Positions 34,264 through 43,013 of a DNA stretch of 44,681 nucleotides are shown here, piece after piece (the stretch's first letter is position 1; every line of letters starts with the position of its first letter). This stretch comes from Pseudomonadota bacterium (GTDB lineage Bacteria; Pseudomonadota; Alphaproteobacteria; Acetobacterales; Acetobacteraceae): contig JAKADX010000035.1 of NCBI GenBank assembly GCA_021818505.1, forward strand, positions 1 through 44,681. The letters are read 5' to 3'. Below the pieces are notes generated by a model. It did not search any database. It worked only from the letters and a program-made list of their open reading frames with translations, and had not been told where the DNA came from. The position numbers and the translations under genes were made by a program.

Positions 34264-35538
34264 ATGGCCGATCTGAGCACGGTGTTTGCCGGCATCCGCT
34301 CGCCCAACCCGTTCTGGCTCGCCTCCGCGCCGCCGACCGACAAGGCGTACAACGTGGTGCGCGCGTTCGAGGCGGGATGGGGCGGGGTGGTGTGGAAGAC
34401 GCTCGGCGAGGACCCGCCGATCGTCAATGTCTCCAGCCGCTACGGCGCGATCAGCTACAACGGCGTGCGCGTCGCCGGCTTCAACAACATCGAGCTGATC
34501 ACCGACCGGCCGTTGCAGGTGAACCTGGACGAGATCCGCCGCGTCAAACGCGAGTGGCCGGATCGCGCGGTGGTGGTCAGCCTGATGGTTCCCTGCACCG
34601 AGGAAGCCTGGAAGGCGATTCTGAAGCCGGTCGAGGATACCGGCTGCGATGGCATCGAGCTGAATTTCGGCTGCCCGCACGGCATGAGCGAGCGCAATAT
34701 GGGTGCGGCCGTCGGGCAGGTGCCGGAATATGTCGAGATGGTCGCGGCGTGGTGCAAGCAGCACAGCCGGATGCCGGTGATCGTGAAACTCACGCCCAAC
34801 ATCACCAACATCCTCGCCCCGGCGCGCGCGGCCAAGGCCGGCAGGGCGGACGCCGTGTCGCTGATCAACACCGTCACCTCGATCACCGGCGTCGATCTGG
34901 ACCGCATGTCGCCCGAGCCGGTGGTGGACGGCCAGGGCACGCATGGCGGTTATTGCGGTCCGGCGGTGAAACCGATCGCGCTGCACATGGTCGGCGACAT
35001 CGCGCGCGACATGCCAGGCTACCCGATCTCCGGCATCGGCGGCATCGCAAGCTGGCGCGACGCGGCCGAGTTCATTGCACTCGGCGCGGGGACCGTGCAG
35101 GTCTGCACCGCGGCGATGCACCACGGATTCCGCATCGTCGAGGACATGATCGACGGCCTGTCGAACTGGATGGATGCGAAGGGCTACCGCACGCTCGACG
35201 ACTTCCGCGGGGCGGCGGTGAAGAACTACGTGCATTGGGGCGACCTGAACCTGAACTTCAAGACACTGGCGCGCATCGACCAGGATCTGTGCATCAAGTG
35301 CGGCCTGTGCCATATCGCCTGCGAGGACACCTCGCACCAGGCGATCGCGGCGCGGCGCGTCGATGGCAAGCGGCGCTACGAGGTGATCGACGCGGAATGC
35401 GTGGGCTGCAATCTGTGCGCGCATGTCTGCCCGGTCGATGGCTGCATCAGCATGGTGCCGCAGCCGTCGAGTCTGCCCCGACTGGTCTGGGGGCAGCATC
35501 CGAACAATCCGATGCGCGTCAGGGAGGCGGCGGAATGA
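34264..35538 (+). CDS. preA: Dihydropyrimidine dehydrogenase catalytic subunit PreA
   Basis: 424 residues. TIM barrel with FMN of the DHOD/DPD type; the catalytic Cys137 is in FGCPHGMSERNMG, which matches the DPD active-site motif. A C-terminal ferredoxin-like domain has two 4Fe-4S sets, CIKCGLCHIACE and CVGCNLCAHVCPV. With PreT it reduces uracil or thymine. Its stop overlaps the ATG of the next gene (ATGA). Confidence 0.95.
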   Translation: MADLSTVFAGIRSPNPFWLASAPPTDKAYNVVRAFEAGWGGVVWKTLGEDPPIVNVSSRYGAISYNGVRVAGFNNIELITDRPLQVNLDEIRRVKREWPDRAVVVSLMVPCTEEAWKAILKPVEDTGCDGIELNFGCPHGMSERNMGAAVGQVPEYVEMVAAWCKQHSRMPVIVKLTPNITNILAPARAAKAGRADAVSLINTVTSITGVDLDRMSPEPVVDGQGTHGGYCGPAVKPIALHMVGDIARDMPGYPISGIGGIASWRDAAEFIALGAGTVQVCTAAMHHGFRIVEDMIDGLSNWMDAKGYRTLDDFRGAAVKNYVHWGDLNLNFKTLARIDQDLCIKCGLCHIACEDTSHQAIAARRVDGKRRYEVIDAECVGCNLCAHVCPVDGCISMVPQPSSLPRLVWGQHPNNPMRVREAAE

Positions 35539-36800
35539 GCATTGCGGCCAACATTACGGTCAACGCCGAGCGTCTCTGGGACACGATCATGGAGACGGCC
35601 AGGATCGGCGCGACCCCCAAGGGCGGCATCAAGCGTCTGACGCTGACCGATCTCGACCGGCAGGTGCGCGACTGGTTCCGTGCGGCGTGCGAGGCGGCCG
35701 GCTGCACCGTCACGATCGACGACATGGGCAACATGTTCGCCCGCCGCCCCGGCCGCGACAACACGCTGCCGCCGATCGCGATCGGCAGTCATCTGGACAC
35801 GCAGCCGACAGGAGGCAAGTTCGACGGCGTGATCGGCGTGCTGTCGGGGCTGGAGGCGATCCGCACGCTCAACGACCTGCAGATCGAGACCAATGCGCCG
35901 ATCGAGGTCGTCAACTGGACCAACGAGGAAGGCAGCCGCTTCGCACCCGCCATGCTGTGCTCGGGCGTGTTCGCCGGCGTGTTCCCGCGCGAGTTCGCCG
36001 ACAGCCGCGAGGACCGCGAAGGTCACAGGTTCGGCGAGGAGTTGGACCGCATCGGCTATCGCGGCACGGAGACATGCGGCGCGCACAAGTTCGGCGCGCA
36101 TTTCGAGCTGCACATCGAGCAAGGCCCGATCCTGGAAGCCGAAGGCAAGACCATCGGCATCGTGACCGGCGTGCAGGGGATGCGCTGGTTCGAGGTCAAC
36201 GTGACCGGCCGCGAGAGCCATGCCGGATCGACGCCGATGTCGCTGCGTCACGATGCCATGGTGGCGGCCGCGCGCATGATCGTCGCGGTCAGCGACATCG
36301 CGCGCCGCCACGGTCCGGCCGGGGTCGGGACCGTCGGATTGGTGGAGTGCCGGCCGAACAGCCGCAACGTCATTCCCGGCAGCGTCTTTTTTTCCATCGA
36401 CTTCCGCCACCCCGAGGACTCGGCCGTCGCGGCGATGGAGGATGAAATGCGCAGGGCGGTCGCGGAGATCGCGGCCGCCGACGCTGTCGAGGCAGCGGTC
36501 GAGCGCGTCTGGGACTCGCCCGCGGTGCGCTTCAACGATGACTGCATCGGGGCGGTCGAGCGCGCGGCGGCGGCGCAGGGCTATCCGGCGCGGCGCATCG
36601 TCTCGGGCGCCGGCCACGATGCGGCCTATGTCGCGCGGGTGGCGCCGACCTCGATGATCTTCGTCCCTTGTGAAGGCGGCCTCAGTCATAACGAGGCAGA
36701 GAAGACCGAGAAGGACCAGGTGACCGCCGGCGCCAACGTGCTGCTGCGCGCGGTGCTCGATACCGACCAGCGCTTTGCCGAGCGCGAGCGTGGCGGCTGA
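35535..36800 (+). CDS. M20-family amidohydrolase (beta-ureidopropionase/carbamoylase type)
   Basis: 421 residues. Zn-dependent hydrolase of the allantoate amidohydrolase/N-carbamoyl-amino acid amidase family: His86 in GSHLDTQP, Asp97 in KFDGVIG, NEEGSRF, then HIEQGPILE and RESHAGSTPMS for the lid, and AGHDAAYV near the end. In this operon the expected substrate is N-carbamoyl-beta-alanine (or its methyl analogue), giving beta-alanine, CO2 and ammonia; the family also cleaves allantoate and L-carbamoyl amino acids, so the call is by context. Coupled to preA. Confidence 0.88.
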   Translation: MSIAANITVNAERLWDTIMETARIGATPKGGIKRLTLTDLDRQVRDWFRAACEAAGCTVTIDDMGNMFARRPGRDNTLPPIAIGSHLDTQPTGGKFDGVIGVLSGLEAIRTLNDLQIETNAPIEVVNWTNEEGSRFAPAMLCSGVFAGVFPREFADSREDREGHRFGEELDRIGYRGTETCGAHKFGAHFELHIEQGPILEAEGKTIGIVTGVQGMRWFEVNVTGRESHAGSTPMSLRHDAMVAAARMIVAVSDIARRHGPAGVGTVGLVECRPNSRNVIPGSVFFSIDFRHPEDSAVAAMEDEMRRAVAEIAAADAVEAAVERVWDSPAVRFNDDCIGAVERAAAAQGYPARRIVSGAGHDAAYVARVAPTSMIFVPCEGGLSHNEAEKTEKDQVTAGANVLLRAVLDTDQRFAERERGG

Positions 36801-37623
36801 ACTCGCGGTCGTTGCGGCCACGCCGCCGCGGGCGGAGACGGCGGACGGCGCGCCGGTGGTGCGCGCGCAGGGTCTCTCGATCGTTTTCGGGTCCGGCGAT
36901 CAGCGCACCACCGCGTTACAGGATGTGACGTTGGACATCGCGCGCGGCAGCTTCGTGTCGCTGATCGGCCCGTCCGGCTGCGGCAAGACCACCTTGCTGC
37001 GCGCCATCGCCGATCTGGAGCGGCCGAGCGCCGGCACGCTGGTCGTCAATGGCATGACGCCCGAACGGGCACGGCTTGCACGCGCGTACGGCTACGTGTT
37101 CCAGGCGCCGGCGCTGTATCCGTGGCGCACGGTCGAGCGCAACGTGATGCTGCCGCTGGAGATCATGGGGCTGAAGCCCGAGGAGCGGCGCAAGCGGGCG
37201 GCGCGCTATCTCGACCTGGTGGGGCTGGGCGAGTTCCGCCGGCGCTTTCCCTGGCAGCTTTCCGGCGGGATGCAGCAGCGCGCCTCGATCGCGCGCGCGC
37301 TGAGCTTCGAGCCGTCGCTGCTGCTGATGGACGAACCCTTCGGCGCGCTCGATGAGATCACGCGCGACGGGCTGAACATGCACCTGCACGAACTCTGGCA
37401 CCGGACCGGGATGACGGTGGTGTTCGTCACCCACTCCATCCCCGAGGCGGTATTTCTGTCCTCGCGCATCGTGGTGATGTCGCCGCGGCCGGGCAAAGTT
37501 GTCGATGTGATCGACGTTGAGCTGCCGGCCACGCGCGACCTCGATCTGCGCGAGACGCCGGCGTTCCTGAAAGTGGCGCAGCGCGTGCGCGAGGTGCTGC
37601 GGGCGGGGCACAGCTATGACTGA
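36790..37623 (+). CDS. ABC transporter ATPase (NitT/TauT type) of the pyrimidine operon
   Basis: 277 residues from GTG 36790, overlapping the end of the amidohydrolase by 11 bases; a TTG at 36775 is also in frame. Walker A GPSGCGKTT, signature LSGGMQQRASIARAL, Walker B LLLMDEPFGALDEITR and H-loop VTHSIPEAVFLSSRI are typical of TauB/SsuB/ThiZ ATPases. It energises the two permeases that follow. Confidence 0.92.
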   Translation: MAAELAVVAATPPRAETADGAPVVRAQGLSIVFGSGDQRTTALQDVTLDIARGSFVSLIGPSGCGKTTLLRAIADLERPSAGTLVVNGMTPERARLARAYGYVFQAPALYPWRTVERNVMLPLEIMGLKPEERRKRAARYLDLVGLGEFRRRFPWQLSGGMQQRASIARALSFEPSLLLMDEPFGALDEITRDGLNMHLHELWHRTGMTVVFVTHSIPEAVFLSSRIVVMSPRPGKVVDVIDVELPATRDLDLRETPAFLKVAQRVREVLRAGHSYD

Positions 37624-37632
37624 GCAGCCGCG

Positions 37633-38490
37633 ATGATCCGCCGCGCCGCTCCGGTCGCCGTCGTGATGCTCGCGGTGCTGGTGGTCTGGTATGCCGCGTC
37701 CGTCTGGCTCAACTACGACACCGCCGCCAACCTCGCCGACGAAGGGGCGACGCGCTGGCAGATCGTGGGCGACACGATGCGGCTCGACCGGCCGCTGCTG
37801 CCGGCGCCGCACCAGATCGTCGCGGAGATGATCACCAGCATCTTCGGCTATCCGCCCGACAACCCGCGCAGCCTGCTCTATCACGCCGCCGTCACGGCCT
37901 ATGCCGCCGGCGTCGGGTTCGCGATCGCGCTGGCGCTCGGCGTCGTGCTGGCCGTCGGCATCGTGCATGTGCGCACGCTGGAACGCTCGCTGATGCTTTG
38001 GATCATCGCGAGCCAGACCGTGCCGGTGCTGGCGATCGCGCCGATGGTGGTGGTGGTGCTCGGCAATATCGGCCTGCGCGGGATGCTGCCGAAGGCGCTG
38101 ATCGCCGGCTGGCTCAGCTTCTTTCCGATCACGACCGGCATGGTCACCGGGCTGCGCGCCCCCGACCCGATGCAGCGCGACCTGATGCGCACCTACAGCG
38201 CCTCCGGCCGGCAGGTGTTCGCGATGCTGCGCTGGCCGGCGTCGATGGCCTTCCTGTTCCCCAGCCTCAAGGTCGCGGCGGCGCTGGCGCTGGTCGGCGC
38301 CATCGTTGCGGAGCTGCCGACCGGCGCGCAGGCGGGCCTGGGCGCGCGGCTGCTCACCGGCTCCTATTACGGACAGACCCTGCAGATCTGGGCGGCATTG
38401 TTCGCCGCCGCGCTGCTGGCGCTGCTGGCGATCGCCATGATCGACCTCGCGCAGTCCGGGCTGGTGCGCCGGCGGGGTGGGCGGCTGTGA
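37633..38490 (+). CDS. ABC permease 1 (NitT/TauT type)
   Basis: 285 residues, about 6 or 7 transmembrane helices. The EAA-like loop is recognised by the MRTYSASGRQVFAMLRWPASMAFLFPSLKV region. It pairs with a second, different permease just downstream. Starts 9 bp after the ATPase stop and overlaps the next permease start (GTGA). Confidence 0.9.
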   Translation: MIRRAAPVAVVMLAVLVVWYAASVWLNYDTAANLADEGATRWQIVGDTMRLDRPLLPAPHQIVAEMITSIFGYPPDNPRSLLYHAAVTAYAAGVGFAIALALGVVLAVGIVHVRTLERSLMLWIIASQTVPVLAIAPMVVVVLGNIGLRGMLPKALIAGWLSFFPITTGMVTGLRAPDPMQRDLMRTYSASGRQVFAMLRWPASMAFLFPSLKVAAALALVGAIVAELPTGAQAGLGARLLTGSYYGQTLQIWAALFAAALLALLAIAMIDLAQSGLVRRRGGRL

Positions 38491-39323
38491 ACGCGGGTGT
38501 CGCGCTGCTGCTGCTGGCGATCGGCGGCCCGGTGCTGCTGGCGCTGCTGGCGCGCAGCGACGGGCGCGCGGGGCGCGTTGCCACGCCGCTGGTGTTCGGC
38601 GCGCTGGTGCTGCTGGCGTGGCAGGTGGTGTGCGCGGGCTTTGGTGTGCCGAAGATCCTGCTGCCGACGCCGAGCGAAGTGGCGCTCGCGATCGCGCATC
38701 ACGTACCGATGCTGGCGGCGGACTTCATGCAGACGGTGGTGCGCTCGGTGCTGCCGGGCTGGCTGATCGGCTGTGGTTCGGGGTTGCTCGCGGCGATCCT
38801 GCTCGACCGCTCGGAGTTCCTGCGCCGCGGTGTGCTGCCGCTGGGCAGCCTGGTGTCCGCCATGCCGATCGTCGGCGTGGCACCGATCATGGTGATGTGG
38901 TTCGGCTTCGACTGGCAGAGCAAGGCCGCCGTCGTCGTGGTGATGACGTTCTTCCCGATGCTGGTGAACGCGACCGCGGGTCTGGCAAGCACCGGGGCGA
39001 TGGAGCGCGACCTGATGCGCTCCTACGCCGCGCGCGACTGGCAGACGCTGTTCAAGCTGCGGCTGCCCAACGCGCTGCCGTTCATCTTCAACGCGCTCAA
39101 GCTCAACTCGACGCTGGCGCTGATCGGCGCCATCGTCGCCGAGTTCTTCGGCACGCCGATCGTCGGCATGGGCTTCCGCATCTCCACCGAGGTCGCGCGC
39201 ATGAACCTCGACGTGGTGTGGGCGGAAATCACGCTGGCGGCGGTGGTCGGCTCGGCGAGTTTCGCCGTGCTCGCGCTGATCGAGCGCACCGTGACGTTCT
39301 GGCACCCGTCGTTCCGGACATAG
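38487..39323 (+). CDS. ABC permease 2 (NitT/TauT type)
   Basis: 278 residues from GTG 38487, which overlaps the permease 1 stop (GTGA). Transmembrane helices and the EAA-like loop MRSYAARDWQTLFKLRLPNALPFIFNALKL are clear; FPMLVNATAGL and GAIVAEFFGTPIVGMGF are typical. Permease 1 and 2 are different proteins, so the channel is probably a heterodimer. Confidence 0.9.
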   Translation: MNAGVALLLLAIGGPVLLALLARSDGRAGRVATPLVFGALVLLAWQVVCAGFGVPKILLPTPSEVALAIAHHVPMLAADFMQTVVRSVLPGWLIGCGSGLLAAILLDRSEFLRRGVLPLGSLVSAMPIVGVAPIMVMWFGFDWQSKAAVVVVMTFFPMLVNATAGLASTGAMERDLMRSYAARDWQTLFKLRLPNALPFIFNALKLNSTLALIGAIVAEFFGTPIVGMGFRISTEVARMNLDVVWAEITLAAVVGSASFAVLALIERTVTFWHPSFRT

Positions 39324-39350
39324 GACGACGACAACAGGGGGATGACTGGC

Positions 39351-40361
39351 ATGAAGAAGATGTTGCTGGCCGCCGCGGCGGCGATCGGGCTGGGGATGGC
39401 GGCGCCGGCGGCGCAGGCCGCCGATCCGTTCACGATCCAGCTCAAATGGGTCGCCGACGCGCAGTTCGCGGGATATTATGTCGCGGCCGCCAAGGGCTAT
39501 TACAAGGACGCCGGGCTGGACGTGACGATCAAGGCCGGCGGGCCCGACATCGCGCCGGAACAGGTGATCGCCGCCGGCGGCGCGGACGCGATCGTGGACT
39601 GGATGCCGGCGGCCCTGGCGGCGCGCGAGAAAGGCGTGAAGCTGGTCAACATCGCGCAGGTGTTCCAGCGTTCGGGCCTGGAACTGACATGCCGCAAGGA
39701 CAGCGGCATCCGGACGCCCAAGGACTTCAAGGGCAAGACGCTCGGCGTGTGGTTCGCCGGCAACGAGTATCCGTTCCTCGCCTGGATGGCCAAGCTCGGC
39801 TACAAGACCACCGGCGGGCCGGACGGCGTGACCGTGCTCAAGCAGGGCTTCAACGTCGATCCGCTGCTGCAGAAACAGGCCGCCTGCATCTCGACGATGA
39901 CCTACAACGAATACTGGCAGCTCATCGAGGCCGGGATGAAGCCCGCGCAGCTCATCGTCTTCAAGTATGAGGACGAGGGTGTGGCGACGCTGGAGGACGG
40001 GCTCTACACCACCGATGCCAAGCTGGCCGATCCAGCGGAAGTCGATCGGCTCGCGCGCTTCACCAAGGCGTCGATGCAGGGCTGGAAATACGCGCTGGAG
40101 CACGAGGCCGAAGCGGTGAAGATCGTGCTCGCGGCCGACACCACCGGCGCGCAGACCGCGGTGCACCAGAAGCACATGATGAGCGAGGTGGCAAAGCTGG
40201 TGGAGGCCGGAAAGGGCAGCCACGGCATCGGCTATCTCGATCCGGCGGCGTATGAGCGGACGGTGAAGGTGCTGCTGTCCAGCGGCTCCGAGCCGGTCAT
40301 CACCCGCCAGCCGGAAGGCGCCTGGACGCACGCGATCTGGGACAAGATGGGCGGGAAGTAA
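39351..40361 (+). CDS. NMT1/THI5-like substrate-binding protein
   Basis: 336 residues. Signal peptide MKKMLLAAAAAIGLGMAAPAAQA; then TIQLKWVADAQFAGYYVAAAKGYYKDAGL, the typical opening of NMT1/THI5 (pyrimidine or thiamine-precursor) binding proteins, with a later FKYEDEGVATLEDGL. ATG 39351 is 10 nt after AGGGGG; ATG 39342 is too close to it. By context the ligand is probably a pyrimidine base. Confidence 0.9.
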   Translation: MKKMLLAAAAAIGLGMAAPAAQAADPFTIQLKWVADAQFAGYYVAAAKGYYKDAGLDVTIKAGGPDIAPEQVIAAGGADAIVDWMPAALAAREKGVKLVNIAQVFQRSGLELTCRKDSGIRTPKDFKGKTLGVWFAGNEYPFLAWMAKLGYKTTGGPDGVTVLKQGFNVDPLLQKQAACISTMTYNEYWQLIEAGMKPAQLIVFKYEDEGVATLEDGLYTTDAKLADPAEVDRLARFTKASMQGWKYALEHEAEAVKIVLAADTTGAQTAVHQKHMMSEVAKLVEAGKGSHGIGYLDPAAYERTVKVLLSSGSEPVITRQPEGAWTHAIWDKMGGK

Positions 40362-40375
40362 GACCCTCGCGCCGG

Positions 40376-40400
40376 CCCTCTCCCGCTGGGCGGGAGAGGG
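40376..40400. terminator. Bidirectional hairpin between convergent genes
   Basis: CCCTCTCCCGC-TGG-GCGGGAGAGGG: perfect 11-bp stem with a 3-nt loop between the binding protein stop (40361) and the CBS gene stop (40424). No T-run. Sequences of this type recur in many proteobacterial genomes. Confidence 0.65.
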
Positions 40401-40423
40401 ATAGGCGTGACTAGGCGCGCGCG

Positions 40424-41491
40424 TTACTCCGCGGCCGCGGCGTGCTGGGTCGCCTCGCGCGCCATGCCGCCGCGGACGCGCGTGCCCAGACCGCGCCCCT
40501 TGCGCACCAGATCGCCGAGCGAGACCACGCCGACCAGCCGCTTGTCGCGCGCGAGCACCGGCAGCCGCGCGAGCTTCTGCTCGGCCATGTTCTCCGCCAC
40601 GTCGTCGACTTCCTCGTCCTCGAACACGTAGCGGACGTCTGGCGTCATCACCTCGCGCACGCGGGTCTGGCGCGGGTCGCGTCCCTCGGCAACCAGGCGC
40701 AGCGCCATGTCGCGGTCGGTGACGATGCCGACCAGACGATCGCCTTCGCCGACCGGCAGCGCGCCGGCGTCGGACTCACGCATCATCTGCGCGGCCTGCT
40801 GCACGGTGTCGTCGGGGCTGGCGAGCCGCACCTCGGTTTTCATCACGTCGGCGACGCAACCGTGGCGCGCCTCGCGGCGCTGCCCGACGCGCTGCTCCAG
40901 CGGGCGCAGCGCGTCGTCGGCGGCGCGGCGGGCGCCGCGCAGCAGGATCGCGCTGCTTTCCAATAGCGTCTCCAGGTACTCGGTACCGAGGCGGCGCTGC
41001 ATGTCGATGGCCTGTGTGGGACTCGCCATGCGGAACAGTTCCTGCACCATACGCATGTTGGTGCGCATCATGCCCTCGACGAGGCCGCCGATGCCGTCGC
41101 GCATATCTTGCATCCCGTCGCGACTGACCGCTGGCAGCGCAAACATCGCGCGCAGGTCGCGCGCGGAATCCTGCACCGCCGTGGCCATCCGTTCGGCGAG
41201 ATCCTCCAACTGCGTGGCGGCGGTCTGCGCGATGCCGCGCTGTCCCTCGGCCGCCGCGGCGCTGCCGCGCTGCATTGCCTCCCCGGCGGCGCCGCCGAGA
41301 TGGCGCATCGCATCGGCGCCGGCGTCGCCGCCGTGACGCATCATCTGCCCGCCCGCCTCGCCGGCCCGCCGCGTCGCCTGCGCTGCGCCACGGCTGGTCC
41401 GCTCGGCAACCTCCACCGCCGACCCGGCCGCGCGCGCCCCGGCCTCGCCGCCGCCGTTCTGGCCCTTGGTCTCCTGTGGCTTCTCGGCCAT
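40424..41491 (-). CDS. Phasin-like/CBS-pair fusion protein
   Basis: 355 residues from ATG 41491. Residues about 1-115 are Ala/Gly-rich and charged. A helical segment (MRMVQELFRMASPTQAIDMQ to ALRPLEQRV, about 137-200) resembles a phasin domain. The last 140 residues hold two CBS motifs: DVMKTEVRLASPDDTVQQAA with GIVTDRDMALR, then EVMTPDVRYV with GVVSLGDLVRKG. CBS pairs bind adenine nucleotides; phasins coat polyhydroxyalkanoate granules. A nucleotide-sensing granule or stress protein is an inference. An AGAGG ribosome-binding site is seen. Confidence 0.72.
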   Translation of the reverse strand: MAEKPQETKGQNGGGEAGARAAGSAVEVAERTSRGAAQATRRAGEAGGQMMRHGGDAGADAMRHLGGAAGEAMQRGSAAAAEGQRGIAQTAATQLEDLAERMATAVQDSARDLRAMFALPAVSRDGMQDMRDGIGGLVEGMMRTNMRMVQELFRMASPTQAIDMQRRLGTEYLETLLESSAILLRGARRAADDALRPLEQRVGQRREARHGCVADVMKTEVRLASPDDTVQQAAQMMRESDAGALPVGEGDRLVGIVTDRDMALRLVAEGRDPRQTRVREVMTPDVRYVFEDEEVDDVAENMAEQKLARLPVLARDKRLVGVVSLGDLVRKGRGLGTRVRGGMAREATQHAAAAE

Positions 41492-41823
41492 GAGGTGTCC
41501 TCTCTGTGCAATAAAAATCGGCGCCACAGCCAAACAACATGCAACGCCAATCTATGAATCTTCCGCAGCGCACAAATTGAAAACTCACGTTCCCGCGAAG
41601 TGAGAGAATTCATATAAGTGTATTTTTATCATGGGATTCATCCAATTTCATATTAGTTTGATGACACCCTGATTGTCAAACGTGAATGCATTACATTACC
41701 ACCAAATATTCATCTGCATTTTGCGACGATCAAGGACGCGGAGCTGTCCGCGACCCCTTCCCGGACCGGAAGATTCCGCGCTTTACTGCCCACCTCGAAA
41801 CTGTCGGGACGAGAGGGGACGCC
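41492..41823. other. AT-rich intergenic region between CBS gene and livK-type gene
   Basis: About 330 bases, clearly lower in GC than the surroundings, shared by two divergent genes. It contains an inverted repeat GTTTGA-N14-TCAAAC at 41656-41681, which could be a regulator site, several TAT-rich boxes and no convincing ORF. On the minus strand GGAAC (41589-41593) followed by CGCT at 18 bp is a poor match to an EcfG promoter. Confidence 0.5.
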
Positions 41824-42990
41824 ATGCGACATGGGGTGATGGCCGCGCTGATTGCCGCGCTGCTGGCAGCGGCGCCGGCATTGGCGCAGGAGCCGGTCAA
41901 GGTCGGCGTGCTGGTGACGCTCTCCGGCCCGGGCGCGGTGCTCGGCCAGCAGGTGCGCGATGGGATCAAGCTGGCGCTGCAACTGCGCGGCAACAAGCTC
42001 GGCGGCCGGCCGGCCGAACTCGTCGTGGTTGACGACGAACTCAAGCCCGACGTCGCTGCCAGTCGCGCCAAGCGGCTGATCGAGAGCGACAAGGTCGATT
42101 TCGTCATCGGCCCGATCTTCTCCAACATCCTCGGCGCGATCTTCCGCCCGGTGACCGAGGGCGGGGCCATCCTGATCAGCCCGAATGCCGGCTCCTCGGT
42201 CTATGCCGGCGCCAAGTGCAGCCCGAACTTCTTCGTCACCAGCTACGAGAACACGCAGATCCACGCGGTGCTGGGCGAGGTCGCGCAGCGCAAGGGCTAC
42301 AAGCGGGCGTTCCTGATGGCGCCGAACTACCAGGCCGGCAAGGACGCGATGGCGGGATTCAAGAGCCGCTTCAAGGGCACGATCCTTGCCGAGGACTACG
42401 TGCCGCTGACCCAGATCGACTTCCAGGCCGACCTCGCGCGCATCGCCGACGCCAAGCCGGACGTGATCTTCACCTTCATGCCCGGCGGGCTGGGTGTGGC
42501 GCTGGTCAAGCAATTCCACCAGTCGGGGCTGGCCGAGCACATCCCGTTCCTGTCCGCCTTCACCGTCGATGAATCGACGCTGCCGGCGGAGAAGGACGCG
42601 GCCTTGGGCCTGTACGGCGCGATGACCTGGGCGCCCGACATGGACAATGCCGCCAACAAGACCTTCGTCGGCGGCTATCTCGCTGCCTATCACGCGGTGC
42701 CCGGTTCGTACGCCATGCAGGGCTACGACGCGGCGCAACTGATCGACAGCGCGCTCCGCCAGACCGGCGGCAGCACGGCCGACCACGCGAAGCTGCGCGC
42801 CGCGCTGCACGCCGCCGACTTCGCCTCGCCGCGCGGCAAGTTCCGCTTCAACACCAACGGCTACCCGATCCAGGATTTCTACCTCGTCAAAGCGGCGAAG
42901 CGCGCGGAAGGGCTGTACGAGACCGAGATCGTGGAAAAGGTGTTCTCCGACTGGGGCGATGAGTTCGCCAAGGACTGCCCGCTGAAATAG
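41824..42990 (+). CDS. Branched-chain-type ABC substrate-binding protein
   Basis: 388 residues. Signal peptide MRHGVMAALIAALLAAAPALA, then VKVGVLVTLSGPGAVLGQQVRDG, VVDDELKPDVAASRAKRLIE and DFVIGPIFSNILGAI, as in LivK-type Peripla_BP_6 proteins. AGAGGGGA precedes ATG 41824. The ligand may be an amino acid, amide or aromatic acid. First of a livK-H-M operon. Confidence 0.9.
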   Translation: MRHGVMAALIAALLAAAPALAQEPVKVGVLVTLSGPGAVLGQQVRDGIKLALQLRGNKLGGRPAELVVVDDELKPDVAASRAKRLIESDKVDFVIGPIFSNILGAIFRPVTEGGAILISPNAGSSVYAGAKCSPNFFVTSYENTQIHAVLGEVAQRKGYKRAFLMAPNYQAGKDAMAGFKSRFKGTILAEDYVPLTQIDFQADLARIADAKPDVIFTFMPGGLGVALVKQFHQSGLAEHIPFLSAFTVDESTLPAEKDAALGLYGAMTWAPDMDNAANKTFVGGYLAAYHAVPGSYAMQGYDAAQLIDSALRQTGGSTADHAKLRAALHAADFASPRGKFRFNTNGYPIQDFYLVKAAKRAEGLYETEIVEKVFSDWGDEFAKDCPLK

Positions 42991-43013
42991 AACGCGCGCG
43001 CGACGGCTGCGCC

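Noticed and set aside
41567-41593. EcfG-type stress promoter (GGAAC ... CGCT) upstream of the phasin/CBS gene
   Set aside because: The spacer is 18 nt instead of 16-17 and the -10 is mismatched (CGCT for CGTT).
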